The position numbers and the translations under genes are program-made. The notes beneath the pieces were generated by a model. That model was not told where the DNA came from and did not search any database. It was given only the letters and a program-made list of their open reading frames with translations. A stretch of DNA of 64,000 nucleotides from Microthyrium microscopicum. Lineage: Eukaryota; Ascomycota; Dothideomycetes; Microthyriales; Microthyriaceae. The stretch covers positions 579,744-643,743 of the forward strand of contig MU004230.1 in NCBI GenBank assembly GCA_010405405.1, in the 5' to 3' direction. Shown here in pieces: positions 14,099 through 27,064 of the stretch (position 1 is its first letter; each line of letters begins with the position of its first letter).

Positions 14099-16041
14099 AT
14101 TATTAAATACTCCTATACAAATACCTAAATAAATACTTAAACGTTTTAAACGTTTTAGCTTAGATTAGGAGTTACTAAAGTATAAGAACCTAGGTAATAA
14201 GTTACTATTTAGGATACTTTTACTAATAGTCTTTACGTAATAGAATACGTATTTTTAATAAGTTTATTTTGCCTAATTATCTTTATCTAATTAATTATAA
14301 ATTAATACTTATAATAGTAATTATTTTTCTACTAGACTATCTATATAAATAATGTAATATATATACTATAAGTAATAGCATTCTATTCTAATATACTATA
14401 TAAAAAAGAATTATTAATAAACTAACCTTCCTTATAATAACCTAGCCTAGCTATCTCTATTAGTAGGATTCTATATATTTGCTAATAAAAAATAAGAACT
14501 CTATAAATACTTTTACTAATAGTATTAGGAAGTAGTCTAACGTAGTATTTTATAATTAAATTAAGCTATACTAAGAGTAAATTAATATAGTAGTTTTTTT
14601 TTTAATAGCTAATAGTAAATATCTTTAAGCCTACCTATTAGCGCCTATAATTAGTACTAGCTTTAATAGTAAAGAGATAATATATATAACTAACTATAAT
14701 ACCTTTAATTAATATACTTTAGTATATTACCTATACTTAGGTAAGTAATATATAAGTTAGTTTCCTATAATAAAAATATAGCGTATATAATAAGGTAAGT
14801 ATAACTTATTAATATTTTAATAATATATACATACTAATAGTAATAGAAACATAAATAATAATACCTAAGTATAATTATACTATTATACTTAGATAGAAGC
14901 TAGTTATATATATAACTACCTATTAATTACACTATATTAAATATTAGTTATACTATATACTAATACTAAATAGTTCTAAGTAAGAAGTTATATATACTAA
15001 GACTATAAATAAGGTAGTATAAGTAATATATTATACTTATAGCTAATAAAATATAGTATAGAATATAAGGCTACTATATAATAAGCAATTCCTTACTTCT
15101 AAACTAGATAAGACCTTTTATAGAATAGGTATAAAGTATATTTATTACTTATTCTTCTCTATAAACTATTCTTTATTAACTCTTCTTTATTAATTCTTCT
15201 TTATTTTCTTAAGTCTAAATAGCGTAAGAATATAGTACTAGTTACTATATTCTTAAGCTATCTAACATAATAACTCTTTATATTATAAAGACGCTAGTTA
15301 CTAGTATAATATCCTTCCTAAAGCCTTAGATTTTCGTTCTAGGATAAGGTTTATTAGTAGTAAGTTACTTTATATAACTTATTAGCTATTTATACTAAAA
15401 TAAGAATAGTCCCTTATATAGTAGTTTAAATAATACCTTAGCTTTTTATTTTAGGAAATTATTAGTTACTAAGTAGTTATTATATTTAATATTATAGCTC
15501 TTTACTATAAGATAGCACTAGCTATACTTAAGTAGATACGAACGTAGTAAGTCTCTATTACTAAAAAAGAAAATAAATAGTTAAGTATTATACTATAGTA
15601 AGTTTATACGTAGTATTATCTACCTAAACTATATATAATAGCCTAAATACTAACTAATATATATTTAATTATTATTAGCTAATATAGGTATAAGGTTTCT
15701 AAATATTCTATTAGCCTAATTAGATAAAATATATAATACTACTAATTATATTAAACCCTACTTAACTAAATAACCTAAATACCTTAAAAGTAATACTACT
15801 AAAACTAGATTATTATTAAATATACTATATAAGCAACCTAGCATACTACTAATATAATCTTCTCTCTTCTCTATTATAACCTCTATCTATTTAGTATTAT
15901 TATTTAAGCATATAAAATACTATATAGAACTAGAGACTAGATAGTAATTTAGAAAGCTACTACTATATAATAGCTTATTATTAAAAATCTAACTATAAAA
16001 AGGTTCTAATATAGAATGCTAACTAGTTTTATAATAATACT

Positions 16042-16250
16042 CTAAAAGCTAGAAATTTTTAATTAAGACTACTTTCTAACTCTCTAATAATAATCTAAAA
16101 GCTAGAATATTTAAGTTAATACTACTTACTAGCTCTTTAGTAATAATCTAAAAGCTAGCATATTTAAATTAGGACTACCTACTAGTTCTTTAATAACGAT
16201 CTAAAAACTAGTATATTTAAGTTAAAACTACCTACTAATAAACTAATATT
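16042..16250. repeat. 53-bp tandem array (four units)
   Basis: CTAAAAGCTAG or CTAAAAACTAG starts units at 16042, 16095, 16148 and 16201, an exact 53-bp period. Each unit continues with a TATTTAAGTTAA-like stretch and CTACCTACTAG. A separate single copy resembling the unit lies at about 16510-16565 (AATAGCTAGAATATTTAAG). Confidence 0.85.
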
Positions 16251-17658
16251 ATATTTACTAGCTACTTTCTTTAAACTTTATTATATAATAGGATAGATAA
16301 GTAATAAGTATAATATATTTATTAAGTTATATATTTTAAGAAATTTCTAATATTATAGTAGTTCTTAGACTAGTAATTATACTATAATTTTAGCTATACT
16401 ACTCTAAGCCTTTTTCTAAAGATTCTTATTAAAGTTAAACCTATAATTATATAAGACTTAGAGCTATTTAAGGAGCCTAGTACTCTAAGGAAGTTATCTA
16501 GGACTATCTATTAGTTCTTTAGCCTTATTTTAATAGCTAGAATATTTAAGTTAAGACTACCTAGAGATTAACTATCTAAACTTAAGACGTATCTATTATC
16601 TATTTAGGTTACTACTATTACTAGCCTTTAAGAAGATATCTATCTAAACCCTAATATAAATAAGATTAGCTTACTATAATAATTATTCTTTATATAATAT
16701 TAGACTTAAAAGCTTTAGGTCTCTATTATTACCTATATTTAGAAATATCTTAATTTAAAGCCTAACATAACTAGGAGTAGCTTACTATAATATAAACTAT
16801 ATTTAAATATAACGTTAATAATAATAAGTATATACTAAATCTAACCTTTAATATATTTAAACTACGTAATAAATATAACTAGAAATAGTTAAGCCTATTT
16901 TAGGTAGACTCTAATATTATTTAATACTCCTTATAACTACTAAGCCTTTAGAAGCTTTAGGAATTTACTTACTTACTATAGCATTAGTTATATTTAAATA
17001 TAAGGTTTTAAATTAAAAAGATATATTAGTATATAATATACTAAGTAGTAATAATAGAGACTTCTAACCTAAATTAAAGTTAATAACTATAAGTAGTAGA
17101 TACTTACTAAACTACTCTTCTATATATACTAATAGGAGTACTAGTTATTATAAATAGATAATTAGGTATAATAATATACTAGCGCTACTTAAAATTAGTA
17201 ACTATAGTATACGTAAAAGGTAAGTCCCTTTTTATATTATTTAACTAAGACTAATATTTATAGTATTGTACTCTCTTAATTCTATACTCTTAATAACATT
17301 ACTAATATAACTATTAACTACTCTTCTCTAGATTATAGATATCCTTATAGACTACCTAAGATATATTTAGCTTTATATCTTTAGAACTAATAATGCTAAT
17401 ATCTTTATATTAATAAGAAGTCTAAATTTACTTATAGTATATTAGCTATATTAGAAATAGACTTAGACATTAATAGAAATACTTCTATATATTCTCCTTA
17501 AGACTATACTAATTAATGCTAAGAACTATAAATATACTAGTTATTAGTTATTCTATTTAATTAATAGAATAAGCTGCCTAAATAGTAAAAGCTAAATATA
17601 AAGGCAAAAATATGCCTAAAAAGCTTAACTTAAGAAGCTTATAAATAAGATATACTAC

Positions 17659-17810
17659 TAGAACTTATACTATTAATATAGCTAAAATTAAGGCTAGGTA
17701 GTTAAAATCTCTAAGTTTAATAATAAGAACCTCCTCTATATTAATAAGGCTTATATATAGGATACGCTATTAGAACTTATACTATTAATATAGCTAAAAT
17801 TAAGGCTAGG
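17659..17810. repeat. Direct repeat pair offset by 112 bp
   Basis: A 40-bp segment is identical at 17659-17698 and 17771-17810 (TAGAACTTATACTATTAATA and onward to AAGGCTAGG). Flanking sequence is also similar (AAGCTTATAAATA and GGCTTATATATA), so the true unit is about 112 bp. A related piece with TTTATATTAATAAGAAGTCT occurs near 17405 and 17850. Confidence 0.7.
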
Positions 17811-19699
17811 TTATAAAATCTTTAGAATTAATAATGCTAATCTTCTTTATATTAATAAGAAATCTAAATTTACTTATAGTATATTACTTTCTTTAATTAT
17901 AGACGTAATTATATATAAAAATAGTTATAAATATATTCTTTAAGATAATCCTAACTAATTTTAAAAACTATAAATATACTAAAAGCTAGCTAATACTAAC
18001 TAACTAATATCTTTTAAATTAATAATAGGAACCTTATACTTTTAAGGATAATATACAGTTTACTATAGGCTTATTATTAAGTACCTTAGACATAGGCTTA
18101 TAATAGAATAAGCTTATTATTAGCTACCTTAAGTATAGGTTTATAAATAAGCTAAAATAGTTATAGTTAAATTAATTAAGGCTAGTTAACTAATATTAAG
18201 AATTTTAAACATGCTAAACTTAAACTCTTATCTATTATATGCCTAATATAACTAGGATCTTTTAGTTATATAGTAAATTATAAAGAGATACTTAAGCAAC
18301 TAAAAGCATTATATTAATTAAAAATAATAGCTTTATTATAGTATTAAAATATAACTAAAGAAATTAGTAAGACTTAACTATTACTTATTAAAGATATAAT
18401 TATTTAAGACTTAGAACTATTTAATAAGCTAGCTTTATATAGTAACTATAAAAAGTACTAGTTTCTTCTTAAGCTAATAAACTCTAACTTTATTCCTAAG
18501 ATCCTAGTTAATAAATTTTAAGTCTTATACTATAAAGAATATAAAGATTTTTATCTATATTATAAGTTTAATATTATATAGAGGTATAATAAAGACTAGT
18601 TCTTAAAGACGCTTTATTATCTAGGCGCTAATACTAGTCTATTTACCTAATAGAAATAATAGATTAGTAATATTAATTAAAAAAATAAAAAATACCTTTC
18701 TATATACTCTATTTATCTTAATAGTATTAATACTTAGCTAATTAATCTTATAGAACTAGCCTTAATAAATAGAGTAGCTTATTATATACTATGCTATTAG
18801 AAACTACTTTAATAACTAAGTAATTTAAATAGTTAGACTTAGTACGTATTATTAAGTTACTATAATATTATTTAGCTACCTTTGAGTTATATCTTTAATA
18901 TCTTAAAACTAAGAAGGTTTTTAATAACAATGTCTAAGACAAAAAGAATAAGAAATAATAAGTAAATTATTACAAAGTCTAGAATATACTTTTCTACGCT
19001 ATTTAATTTATAAATAAAATACTTAGAGATATCTCCTATATATAAACAAACTAGAATAAACTATATATTTAGCTAAAATAAAGTACCTATATCTTAATAT
19101 ATATAGTTTAACTAAATAAGGTATCTTAATATTATTAAATTAATTCTAATTATCTAATATATTTAGTAGAAGTGCTTATACGTTATTTCTTATTTATAGC
19201 TACTTTATATATATATAGATAAGGAATAGTAACTAGTATATAACTAATAAGTTAATCTAACTATTAATAAGTAGAAAAACTACGACTAATTTAATATTTA
19301 TACTAGTTTATACTACTTAAAAAAAATACTATACTATAATATAAAAAGACATAAATAATATATAGTATAAAATAATTAACTTTTAAGCTATAACTAGCTT
19401 ATATTAATAAAGGCTAATAGATAATTATATATAAATAACTACGTAAGTACTTTTACTATAATAGTAATTAGAACTTATAGGAGTTCTATAAAGTATTATA
19501 ATATAAGGAGCTAACGTATAAGATATTATATTAATTTTAATCTTCTTTAATATCTTATTATAAGTCCTACCTAACTATATCCTAAAACGTATCTTACTAC
19601 AAGTACTAATATAATCTAAACTATAAATATAATACTACTATAAAAGGGTATAGATATTAAATTATTCTATATTATACTTCTATTAAATTAAGAGTAGAA

Positions 19700-20410
19700 A
19701 ACTTAAGGATTTCTAATACCTTATAATTAAGGTTATCTTTAATAGGTTTAAAACTATTATTATTATACTTATTAAAATAGGTATTAATAAATAACCTATT
19801 GTTATTATTTATATTAATATTCTCTTTTATATAAGGGTTAAATAGAATCTAACTATTTAATCTACTAATATTAGATCTAGTTATAATATTAAGGTCGTTA
19901 TTATCTAGATCTTATTACTCTATATATAATATTAGAAAATCTAAACTAGGAATATTATTATTAACTATATTATTCTTATTAGGGAGTCTAAACCTACTCT
20001 CTTTAGCCTATAAAAGAAGTATAAAGATATTATTAAACTTATTAATAAATACCTAAAGCTTATCTCTAAACTAGGTAAAGATATTAAGTAATAAATATAG
20101 CTATCTAGCGCTAATAGTAAGCTCCTAAGGCTTAGTATATTTATTCTTATTTAGATTAATTACTTAAAGATATATATTATTAATAGTAGTTACTATTTTA
20201 TAATCTTTATTAGTATGTTATCTAAACTTAAACTTAAATAGATTCTAAAGCTTATAAAAATATGTATTACTTAAATAAATATAATTAAATATAACCTAAG
20301 GATTATAAGTAGAATTCTTATAACTCTTTATATTAATCTTATAAGTATTATTTAGATATTTAAGTTTAAGATCTTATATCTTAAATAACTTTTTATTACC
20401 TTTCTAATTA
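19700..20410 (-). pseudogene. RIP-broken reading frame, unidentified repeat protein
   Basis: One minus-strand frame can be followed from about 20.41 kb down to about 19.7 kb without an apparent frameshift. It is interrupted only by TAG/TAA codons that RIP would make from Gln or Trp codons. Readable pieces include IKSYKNSTYNP, VIFNYIYLSNTYFYKL, KFKFRxHTNKDYKIV and RDKLxVFINKFNNIF. I do not recognise a family. It is probably an internal protein of another transposable element, but no terminal repeats were found around it. Confidence 0.4.
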
Positions 20411-23391
20411 ATAAAGGTAGAATATAGAATAACTTTATAGAGTTATAGCGTATATACTTTAAGTAATAATAACTATTACTAGTATAATAAAAGATATATA
20501 TATTTATATTAGCCTACCTTAGTAAAGAAGATAGTTATATATAAAAGTAATAACTAGAATAAACTAATATTATCTATTTTAATTACCTATTTATAATAAA
20601 GAAAGAGCAAAACTTTCTAAAGATACTAATACTATATTTAAAAGTTAAGGTCTTTATAGTTACTAATAAAAGATATACCTCTATTCTAAGCTTCTTTAAA
20701 TAAAGTCTTATCTTATATTTACTTAAGAATACTAATATACTTATTAAGAGTTAGATAATTAATAATATTATTAATCTTAGTTTAGTTAGTATAAAACTCT
20801 AAATTATTATTAATACTCTTATAAAACTTCTTTTTAGAAAGAATACGTAGAAAGATAGACTCTACGTATAATCTAAACTTATAAAGTAATAGTAGCCCTA
20901 CTTTATTAAACTTTAGGTTAGCTTAAGAAGGAATTAGACGCCCTTAGAAACTAGTATCTATATTTAATATATAAACTCTATTAATATAAGAAGTATTATT
21001 TATAATACTTAAATACGTACGTATTAATACTTATTAATAGTTAAACTCTATATGCTAATTGCTAAGACATAATAGAATAAAATCTTTATAATTAAATAGT
21101 AAATAAGCTTTAACCTACTTAGTCTTTATAGAATAACTATTCTATAGTAATAATTAATCTTTATAAACTAGAAATAGATAAGTTTAGAAATTATCTTCCT
21201 CTTTATAGCTTATATCTTAAAATACTATTAAACGTAATAGTAGTCTATCCTTATTAGTTTCTATATATACTATATTAATATAAGAATTAAATATCTTACT
21301 AATACTAAGTATAGAAGAGATATATAATTTTAATTTTAGTTAGTTATAAAATATCTAATAAAATACCTAATATATACTAGCCTTAGTACTAGAATTATTA
21401 TATATAGCACTAAGTTAGAAATATTTAGTAGTAGTTAAAAGGATAATATCTATAGAGGGCTAAGTAAGAACTCTACCCTTATCGTCCTTAAATATATTCT
21501 TTTAAAAGTTTAGATACTATTCTAAAAGCTACTTATATAAAAGTATTAATTAAAGAACTAGACTATACTATTTAGGTTTATAAGTATCTATATTAATTCT
21601 TAAAATAAAAGGCAAGTTAAATATAGTTTTAATATCTAATAGAATAGTAGGGTTAAAATTAGTTTTAAGGAAGCCTTTTTAAAGAATAGAAAAATACTTA
21701 GTAAAAACTACTACTATAAAATTTAGCTATTTAGTTATATTACTATTAACCTTATTGTACTTAGTATTTTATATATTATAGTTATTAAAAGTTAGAGCCT
21801 AACTACTATCCTCTTAAGCTATACTTTTTAAAAGAGTCTAAAAAAAGATTAGTATATATAACTAGATATAAAATGTAATTAGCTAATACTAAATAGATAC
21901 TAAGAAAGAAAGTATATAATATACCTTAAAGGTAAGAAATAAAAGTTTATATAATATTTCCTAATAACCTATTTAAAACGTTTAAAACTATTTAAAACGT
22001 TTAATATAATACTAACTCTTTAAATAGTATAAATATTTTAAGAGACTTAAATATTTTAAATGTTTTAAACGTTTTAAATATTTTAAATAATAGTATCTAA
22101 TAATTATATATCTTTAAAGTAACTAATAATTAAATACTAACGTTTATAATAGCTATATATAAAAGTAAGATAAAGGAAACGTTTTAATAATATACCTTAG
22201 CTTCTTCTAAAATAGTATTTAATATTTCTAAAAATATAATATAACTATACGTAATATCTATCCTATTTAATAATTCTATTAATTACCTTTTTATACCTAT
22301 TATATAAAGATATATACTTAGAGTCTTAAAGAGGAAATTAGAGATTTATTACTATTAAAAGTAATAAATTATAGCTATTATATAATAGATAGCTTACTTA
22401 GTAATTACCTTATTACGTAGTATCTATTTCTAATAAATAAAAGTATAATTATAGTATTAACTACGTATTAATCTAAAAATGAATATTATTTACTAAGGAA
22501 TATATATTTCTATATTAATTATAGTAAAGAAGAAGGTAAGATCCTTAATAGTAATATCTATAGAGAATTTACTAAACTAAATAGACCTTTTTAGAAAAGA
22601 AAAGAGCTCTTACTTAAGAGTAGATTTAAATATAAGAGAAAAAATAAGTTAATCTTTCTTAAAGTGCTTAACTAATAAAATAAATAGTATCTTTATAGTA
22701 TATATAAGTATAATACGTTAAAGCTATATTATATAAAAATATAAATTCTTTATATAGATAATTTTGCTAGTATATATAGTATTTTTAATAAATATATAAA
22801 TTAACTATAGAAAAGAAACGTTTTTAGCTAATATAAACTAAATAAACTTATATAGTATCCTATTAGTTATAAATATATTATAAATACTATAAGTAAATAA
22901 ATCTAGAGTTATAGCTAATAATATAGTAAAGATAAAACCTAAAGTAGATAATATAATACTACTAAGTAATATACTAATAAATACTATATAAAAAGAAGTA
23001 CGTAAAGTAGCTAAAAGAAAAGATATAGTTAAAGGAATAAGACGACTATTTTATTATTATAAGGGTAATTATAGTAAAATATATAAGTAAGTAGATAGGG
23101 TGTATAGTTAAGTAGATTTTTATAATAGTATACTATATTGCTAATAGCTAAAGAGACTACTAAAAAATACCTAATAAGTAATATAGGAAATAAAGAAGTA
23201 ATAGATATTAGTTAGATAATAAAATTTAATATAATAAGAAAGATCTTATATATTAAAGATATAGAGAAAGGCTAGAATAAGCTAAGATAAATATAGTATA
23301 TAGCGTATAAGTCTTTCTTAGACTCTTAGAGAAGAATTAAGTTAGTATAGTGTAATTAGTAGGTTTAGGAGGTTAAACGTTTTTAAAAGTC

Positions 23392-23434
23392 GACTAACCT
23401 AATAGGGTTAGTCAACGTTTGACAAACGTTTGAC
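23392..23434. repeat. Inverted and direct repeats at the AT/GC border
   Basis: GACTAACC (23392-23399) and GGTTAGTC (23406-23413) form a palindrome with a 6-bp spacer. It is followed by two copies of AACGTTTGAC (23414-23423 and 23425-23434). This sits exactly where composition changes and may be the end of the outermost transposable element in the block. Confidence 0.6.
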
Positions 23435-24561
23435 TTCTTCCCGTAGAGAGTCTGAGTCCACTAAGATAAAGTTCAATGTTCATTGTTGGCGGTGACCTTA
23501 TCTTGACCAATCAAATTTCATGCCTATGACGGCTTTTCAGCCTCGTCAACAGTAAAGCATCAGGATCGACCCGACTCAACACCACACGTCATGAATGACT
23601 AACTTTATGTTTTTGGGTCACAAAAAGTACTGTATTTGCCGATGTCAAGTGGGAAACTCCAAGTTCAAACTCCTGGGTGGGAAGTTCTCTAAATGGCGCA
23701 TGATGCATTTATCAGTTTTGAGACGTTCCATTTACTAGAGTATTCGCGGGTATTGAGTGTGAGTAGCGATCAAGCGATGTTTTTACATTTCTTTTTCCCT
23801 TCATAGATAATCCTAGGGGGACGTTTCGTGCTAACTTCCCATGTTCCGAAACCTTTGCACGATCGGGAGTGGGAAACATAGAGTTGAAACGATTCAAACC
23901 CCATCAATGATGTCCAAAGGTCTCCTTTGCTCCAACCTCCAACATCCAATCCCATTTCTTTCTACACTTTTCCCATTCTTTCCCCAAACAGACCGCGTAC
24001 TTTTCCATTTTTACAAATTGATCAATCTGAGCCATCCTTTTGTTACCGCCATTTACTTGGGCATGATATACTACGGAAAGCATTCATTCTACCAGGATTT
24101 GAACTCCTGAAGACATCGCACTTCCTAGGTGATCCGCAACCACCTGCGTGACATGAGACAACACCATGATCCACACCACCAAGTGTTTGGCTGGCCCAGT
24201 CTTCGAGTCAACTCACGCCTCAGTGGTGCGTTTCTCCTATCAAGGTAGTTGTAGATTATCTGTTGTCTCTTATCAGTCCCCGCTTTGTATGTTTAGGAAC
24301 AACCAAACAAGACAAACATAACTCCACGATGTTCGTGCCCTTTTGCATCTGGTGTTGGATTAGTCGCAGCTCTGCTTTGTGAAGTGCGTACACCCCGCGC
24401 TTCTAGAGACAGCTTGAGGGTTTATATCTCAAAGATGAACACTGTGTGTTGAAGTGTTTCTATCAAGCTTGACGCTCCTTCACTTCGTTTTGACAAACCT
24501 TTTGATCCTAAACATTCTTTTCTTGATTGTTTGTTGTATATCTTTTGACACTCCTTTAACC
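23435..24561. other. Intergenic, upstream of the GH16 gene
   Basis: The stretch has normal base composition and no credible gene. Several overlapping short frames of 60-90 codons at 23.7-24.15 kb on both strands have no recognisable domain. An inverted CCAAT-type element (GACCAATCA) lies near 23507. The last 110 bp are pyrimidine- and T-rich leader for the downstream gene. Confidence 0.6.
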
Positions 24562-26193
24562 ATGAAATCTTCAATTCTGCTTAATACTTTTGGCTTGGTC
24601 CAGCTGAGCATAGCTGGCTATGTTCTGGAGGATGACTACAGCCCATCATCTTTTCTTGATGGCTTCACTGCCTTTTCAGGTCCAGATCCTACTTCAGGCT
24701 TCGGTAAAGCGCTCAATAAATAGTTGTGTGATACATATACTAACAAGAATTGTAGTAAAACTGGTTACGATGGACGAAGGAAAATCCACTGGTCTTATAT
24801 CAGCGGGCTCGACTTCTGTGAAACTCGCCTCCGACTCTACTAATGTAACACCATCCGGCAGACCAAGTATACGGCTGGAATCGGTAAAAAGCTATAACTC
24901 GGGCTTGATCATTGCAGACCTGGCTCATATGCCAGGGAGCATTTGCGGAGCCTGGCCTGCTTTCTGGACAATTGGTCCAGATTGGCCAGCTAATGGCGAA
25001 ATCGATATCATTGAAGGTGTCAACTCCGCCACAAGCAACTCCATGACACTGCACACCGCTCCAGGCTGCTCGATATCCAACAGCGGTCAATTCAACGGCC
25101 TCGTCAAGACGTCCAACTGCGACATCAACGCGTCCGGCGAAGGCAAAAACGTCGGCTGTCAAATCGCCGCAAGCGGGTCCAATACCTACGGCGACTCTTT
25201 CAACAGCGTCGGCGGCGGTGTCTATGCTACCGAGTGGACACCGCAGGGTATTAGCGTCTTCCACTTTGCTCGCAGCGCTATTCCGGCTGACATTGCTTCT
25301 GGAAATCCTGATCCATCCGGCTGGGGTGAGCCGTTGGCGTCTTTCCAAGGCGGCGGGTGTGACTATAGTACAGCCTTCAAGAACCAGACGATCGTGTTCG
25401 ACACGACTTTCTGTGGTCAGTGGGCCGGTCAACAAGATGTTTGGTCATCCGATCCCGTTTGCGGGAAGAAGGCGGCTACGTGCAACGACTACGTCCAGAA
25501 TAACCCCAAGGACTTTGCGGAAGCGTACTGGGAGATCAACTCCGTTAAGGTGTACCAGCTAGGGGACAGTTCAACTCCAGCACCCGTGGCATCATCCCCA
25601 GCTGCACCTCCAGCGGCTGCATCATCGTCTCTGGCAGCACCTGCGGCACCTTCCTCTCCAGCATCAGCAGTCCCGGCGGCACCGTCTTCTCCAGCCTCAG
25701 CAGCGCCAGCAGCCCCATCATCGCCAGCGCCAGCGGACGGGTCGTCGTACGCAACGACTGCTTCAATGCCACCACTGGCTGAACCATCAAGTACACAATC
25801 GCTGAATCCGGCACCAGCAATCGTGTCGCCTGATGCAGCAGGAGACGAATACGAGCCCAAGGGAGGATATGAATCCATGATGGCTGGTTGGACTACCACG
25901 TTTGCACCGGGTGGAATGGCAGCTGCTACGCCAGCTCCGCAACGAGTCAAGCGGATGGAGGACTCTCTTGTAAGCATCCTCATCAGCACCCGAAAGATAG
26001 ATACTAACAGCCTTCAGAGCAAATTTGAGAAGGAAGAGTACAAGCGAGTGATCGACTCGTTGGTAAGTCGCACTACACGAAATCGCGAGACCAGATGCTA
26101 ACTTATTGATAGAACGAGTTTGAGAGCCGTTCACCAGTGGGACGACATTTCCGTCATTCGCATGGACACCGACGACGACAAGTATATGCTTGA
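24562..26193 (+). CDS. Secreted GH16 beta-glucanase (endo-1,3(4)-beta-glucanase type)
   Basis: Rebuilt exons are 24562-24703, 24756-25969, 26018-26062 and 26113-26193, giving 493 residues. The start at 24562 gives a conventional signal peptide (residues 1-19, MKSSILLNTFGLVQLSIAG). An in-frame ATG at 24454 would prepend a long hydrophobic run and is less likely. The catalytic domain spans about residues 20-315. GEIDIIEGVN at 128-137 holds the GH16 nucleophile Glu129 and acid/base Glu134, and the tryptophan-rich CGAWPAFWTIGPDWP precedes it. Removing the first intron (52 bp, branch TACTAAC) restores DPTSGFVKLV, typical of the family. Residues about 318-380 form an Ala/Ser/Pro linker with repeated AAPSSPAS units. 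The tail is basic and has no GPI signal. Intron 3 (48 bp) is in frame, so retention would add 16 residues. The enzyme probably acts outside the cell or on cell-wall glucan. Confidence 0.9.
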
Positions 26194-26392
26194 TGTATTG
26201 ATGAGTGATGACACAAAAGCGAAATAGGAGTAAAGGTGTTTGGGAAGCACAAAATACCCGTCTTTGTAATTTATGTATGATTTGGCGTACCTCCTTCGAG
26301 TCGGATAGCCTGATTTCGTGATTAGAGATTTTTGTAAATTAAATATCTTACATTCATCATTTCATAAAACATGATAGTCTTCAGCTTATATA

Positions 26393-27064
26393 TCATTCGC
26401 ACGTCTCCAGCATCTTCCGAATGACGCCTTGAAGTGTGGCGTTTTCTGACGCTGCCGCAACACGCTCCTTATCACCAAGTTGCTTCGTAACTCCAGCCGC
26501 CGTACTATGCGTCCCTTCTTTGATGCGAACATCAACACGGAATCGTGGAGGTAGAGCCTGCTCTAACCGCACCCGCACACCTAGTCCAATGACTGTTGCT
26601 AGCGAGCAATGCGAGATGGTAGGCGTCAAGTCGACAACCACCGTGCTGATTTGCGAGCTAGGCGAGGAAGGAGGTAGGATATGTATATCTGGCAGGTTGA
26701 TGACAGCTAGCGAACCAAGAGATAGCGGATGTTCAGGGTCGGATATGTTCGATATCAAATCTGTACAAGGTTGCATTAGTTCTGACTGGGCCATAGATAT
26801 ATATGGACAAAGTGATTCTTGCTAAACCCACGTACCATATACTTCCTGTTCGTCGATTTCTTCGCGAATTTCATCCTCCGCTGAGTCGCCAGAATCAGAA
26901 GGTGTTTCTGGCGCGTTGTATGGATAGGCGTAGGACGGCATCAAGGCGTCAAATAGACCAGTACCACCATCCTTTCTGTGCTGGACATTGCTGTCCTGGC
27001 GGCGCGATGGGAGGTCGGAGGCGTTCAGGATGGTGGGATTGGCGTTTTGGATATCGTCGTCCAT
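26393..27064 (-). CDS. CIA2: MIP18/Cia2-family cytosolic iron-sulfur assembly protein
   Basis: Exons are 26836-27064 and 26393-26760 (minus), with a 75-bp intron, for 198 residues. I chose the acceptor at 26761 because it joins QEVY to DLISNISDPEHPL, the usual family sequence; an earlier CAG would insert six extra residues. The MIP18 domain covers about residues 75-198 and includes SHCSLATVIGL (with the conserved Cys), VRVRLEQALP and EGTHSTAAGVTKQLGDKERV. The family acts with Cia1 and Met18/MMS19 to deliver Fe-S clusters to cytosolic and nuclear enzymes. The acidic N-terminus starts MDDDIQNANPTILNASDLPS. The gene is convergent with the GH16 gene, 199 bp between stops. Confidence 0.92.

Larger units (their letters stand above)
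1..23405. other. AT-rich, RIP-degraded gene-free block
   Basis: The stretch is dominated by A and T and every frame is crowded with stops. C is retained mainly in CT, CC and CG; CA and TG are rare. That is what RIP (C to T at CpA) leaves in repeated DNA of filamentous ascomycetes. No intact gene is visible. The two short open frames (10246-10431 minus, inside an LTR; 11983-12258 plus, almost only Leu/Ile/Tyr/Ser) are compositional accidents. Apart from the repeats listed separately I see nothing identifiable in 1-1740, 10482-12936, 13231-16041, 17811-19690 and 20461-23390. The return to normal composition near 23.4 kb is abrupt, over a few tens of bases. Confidence 0.9.
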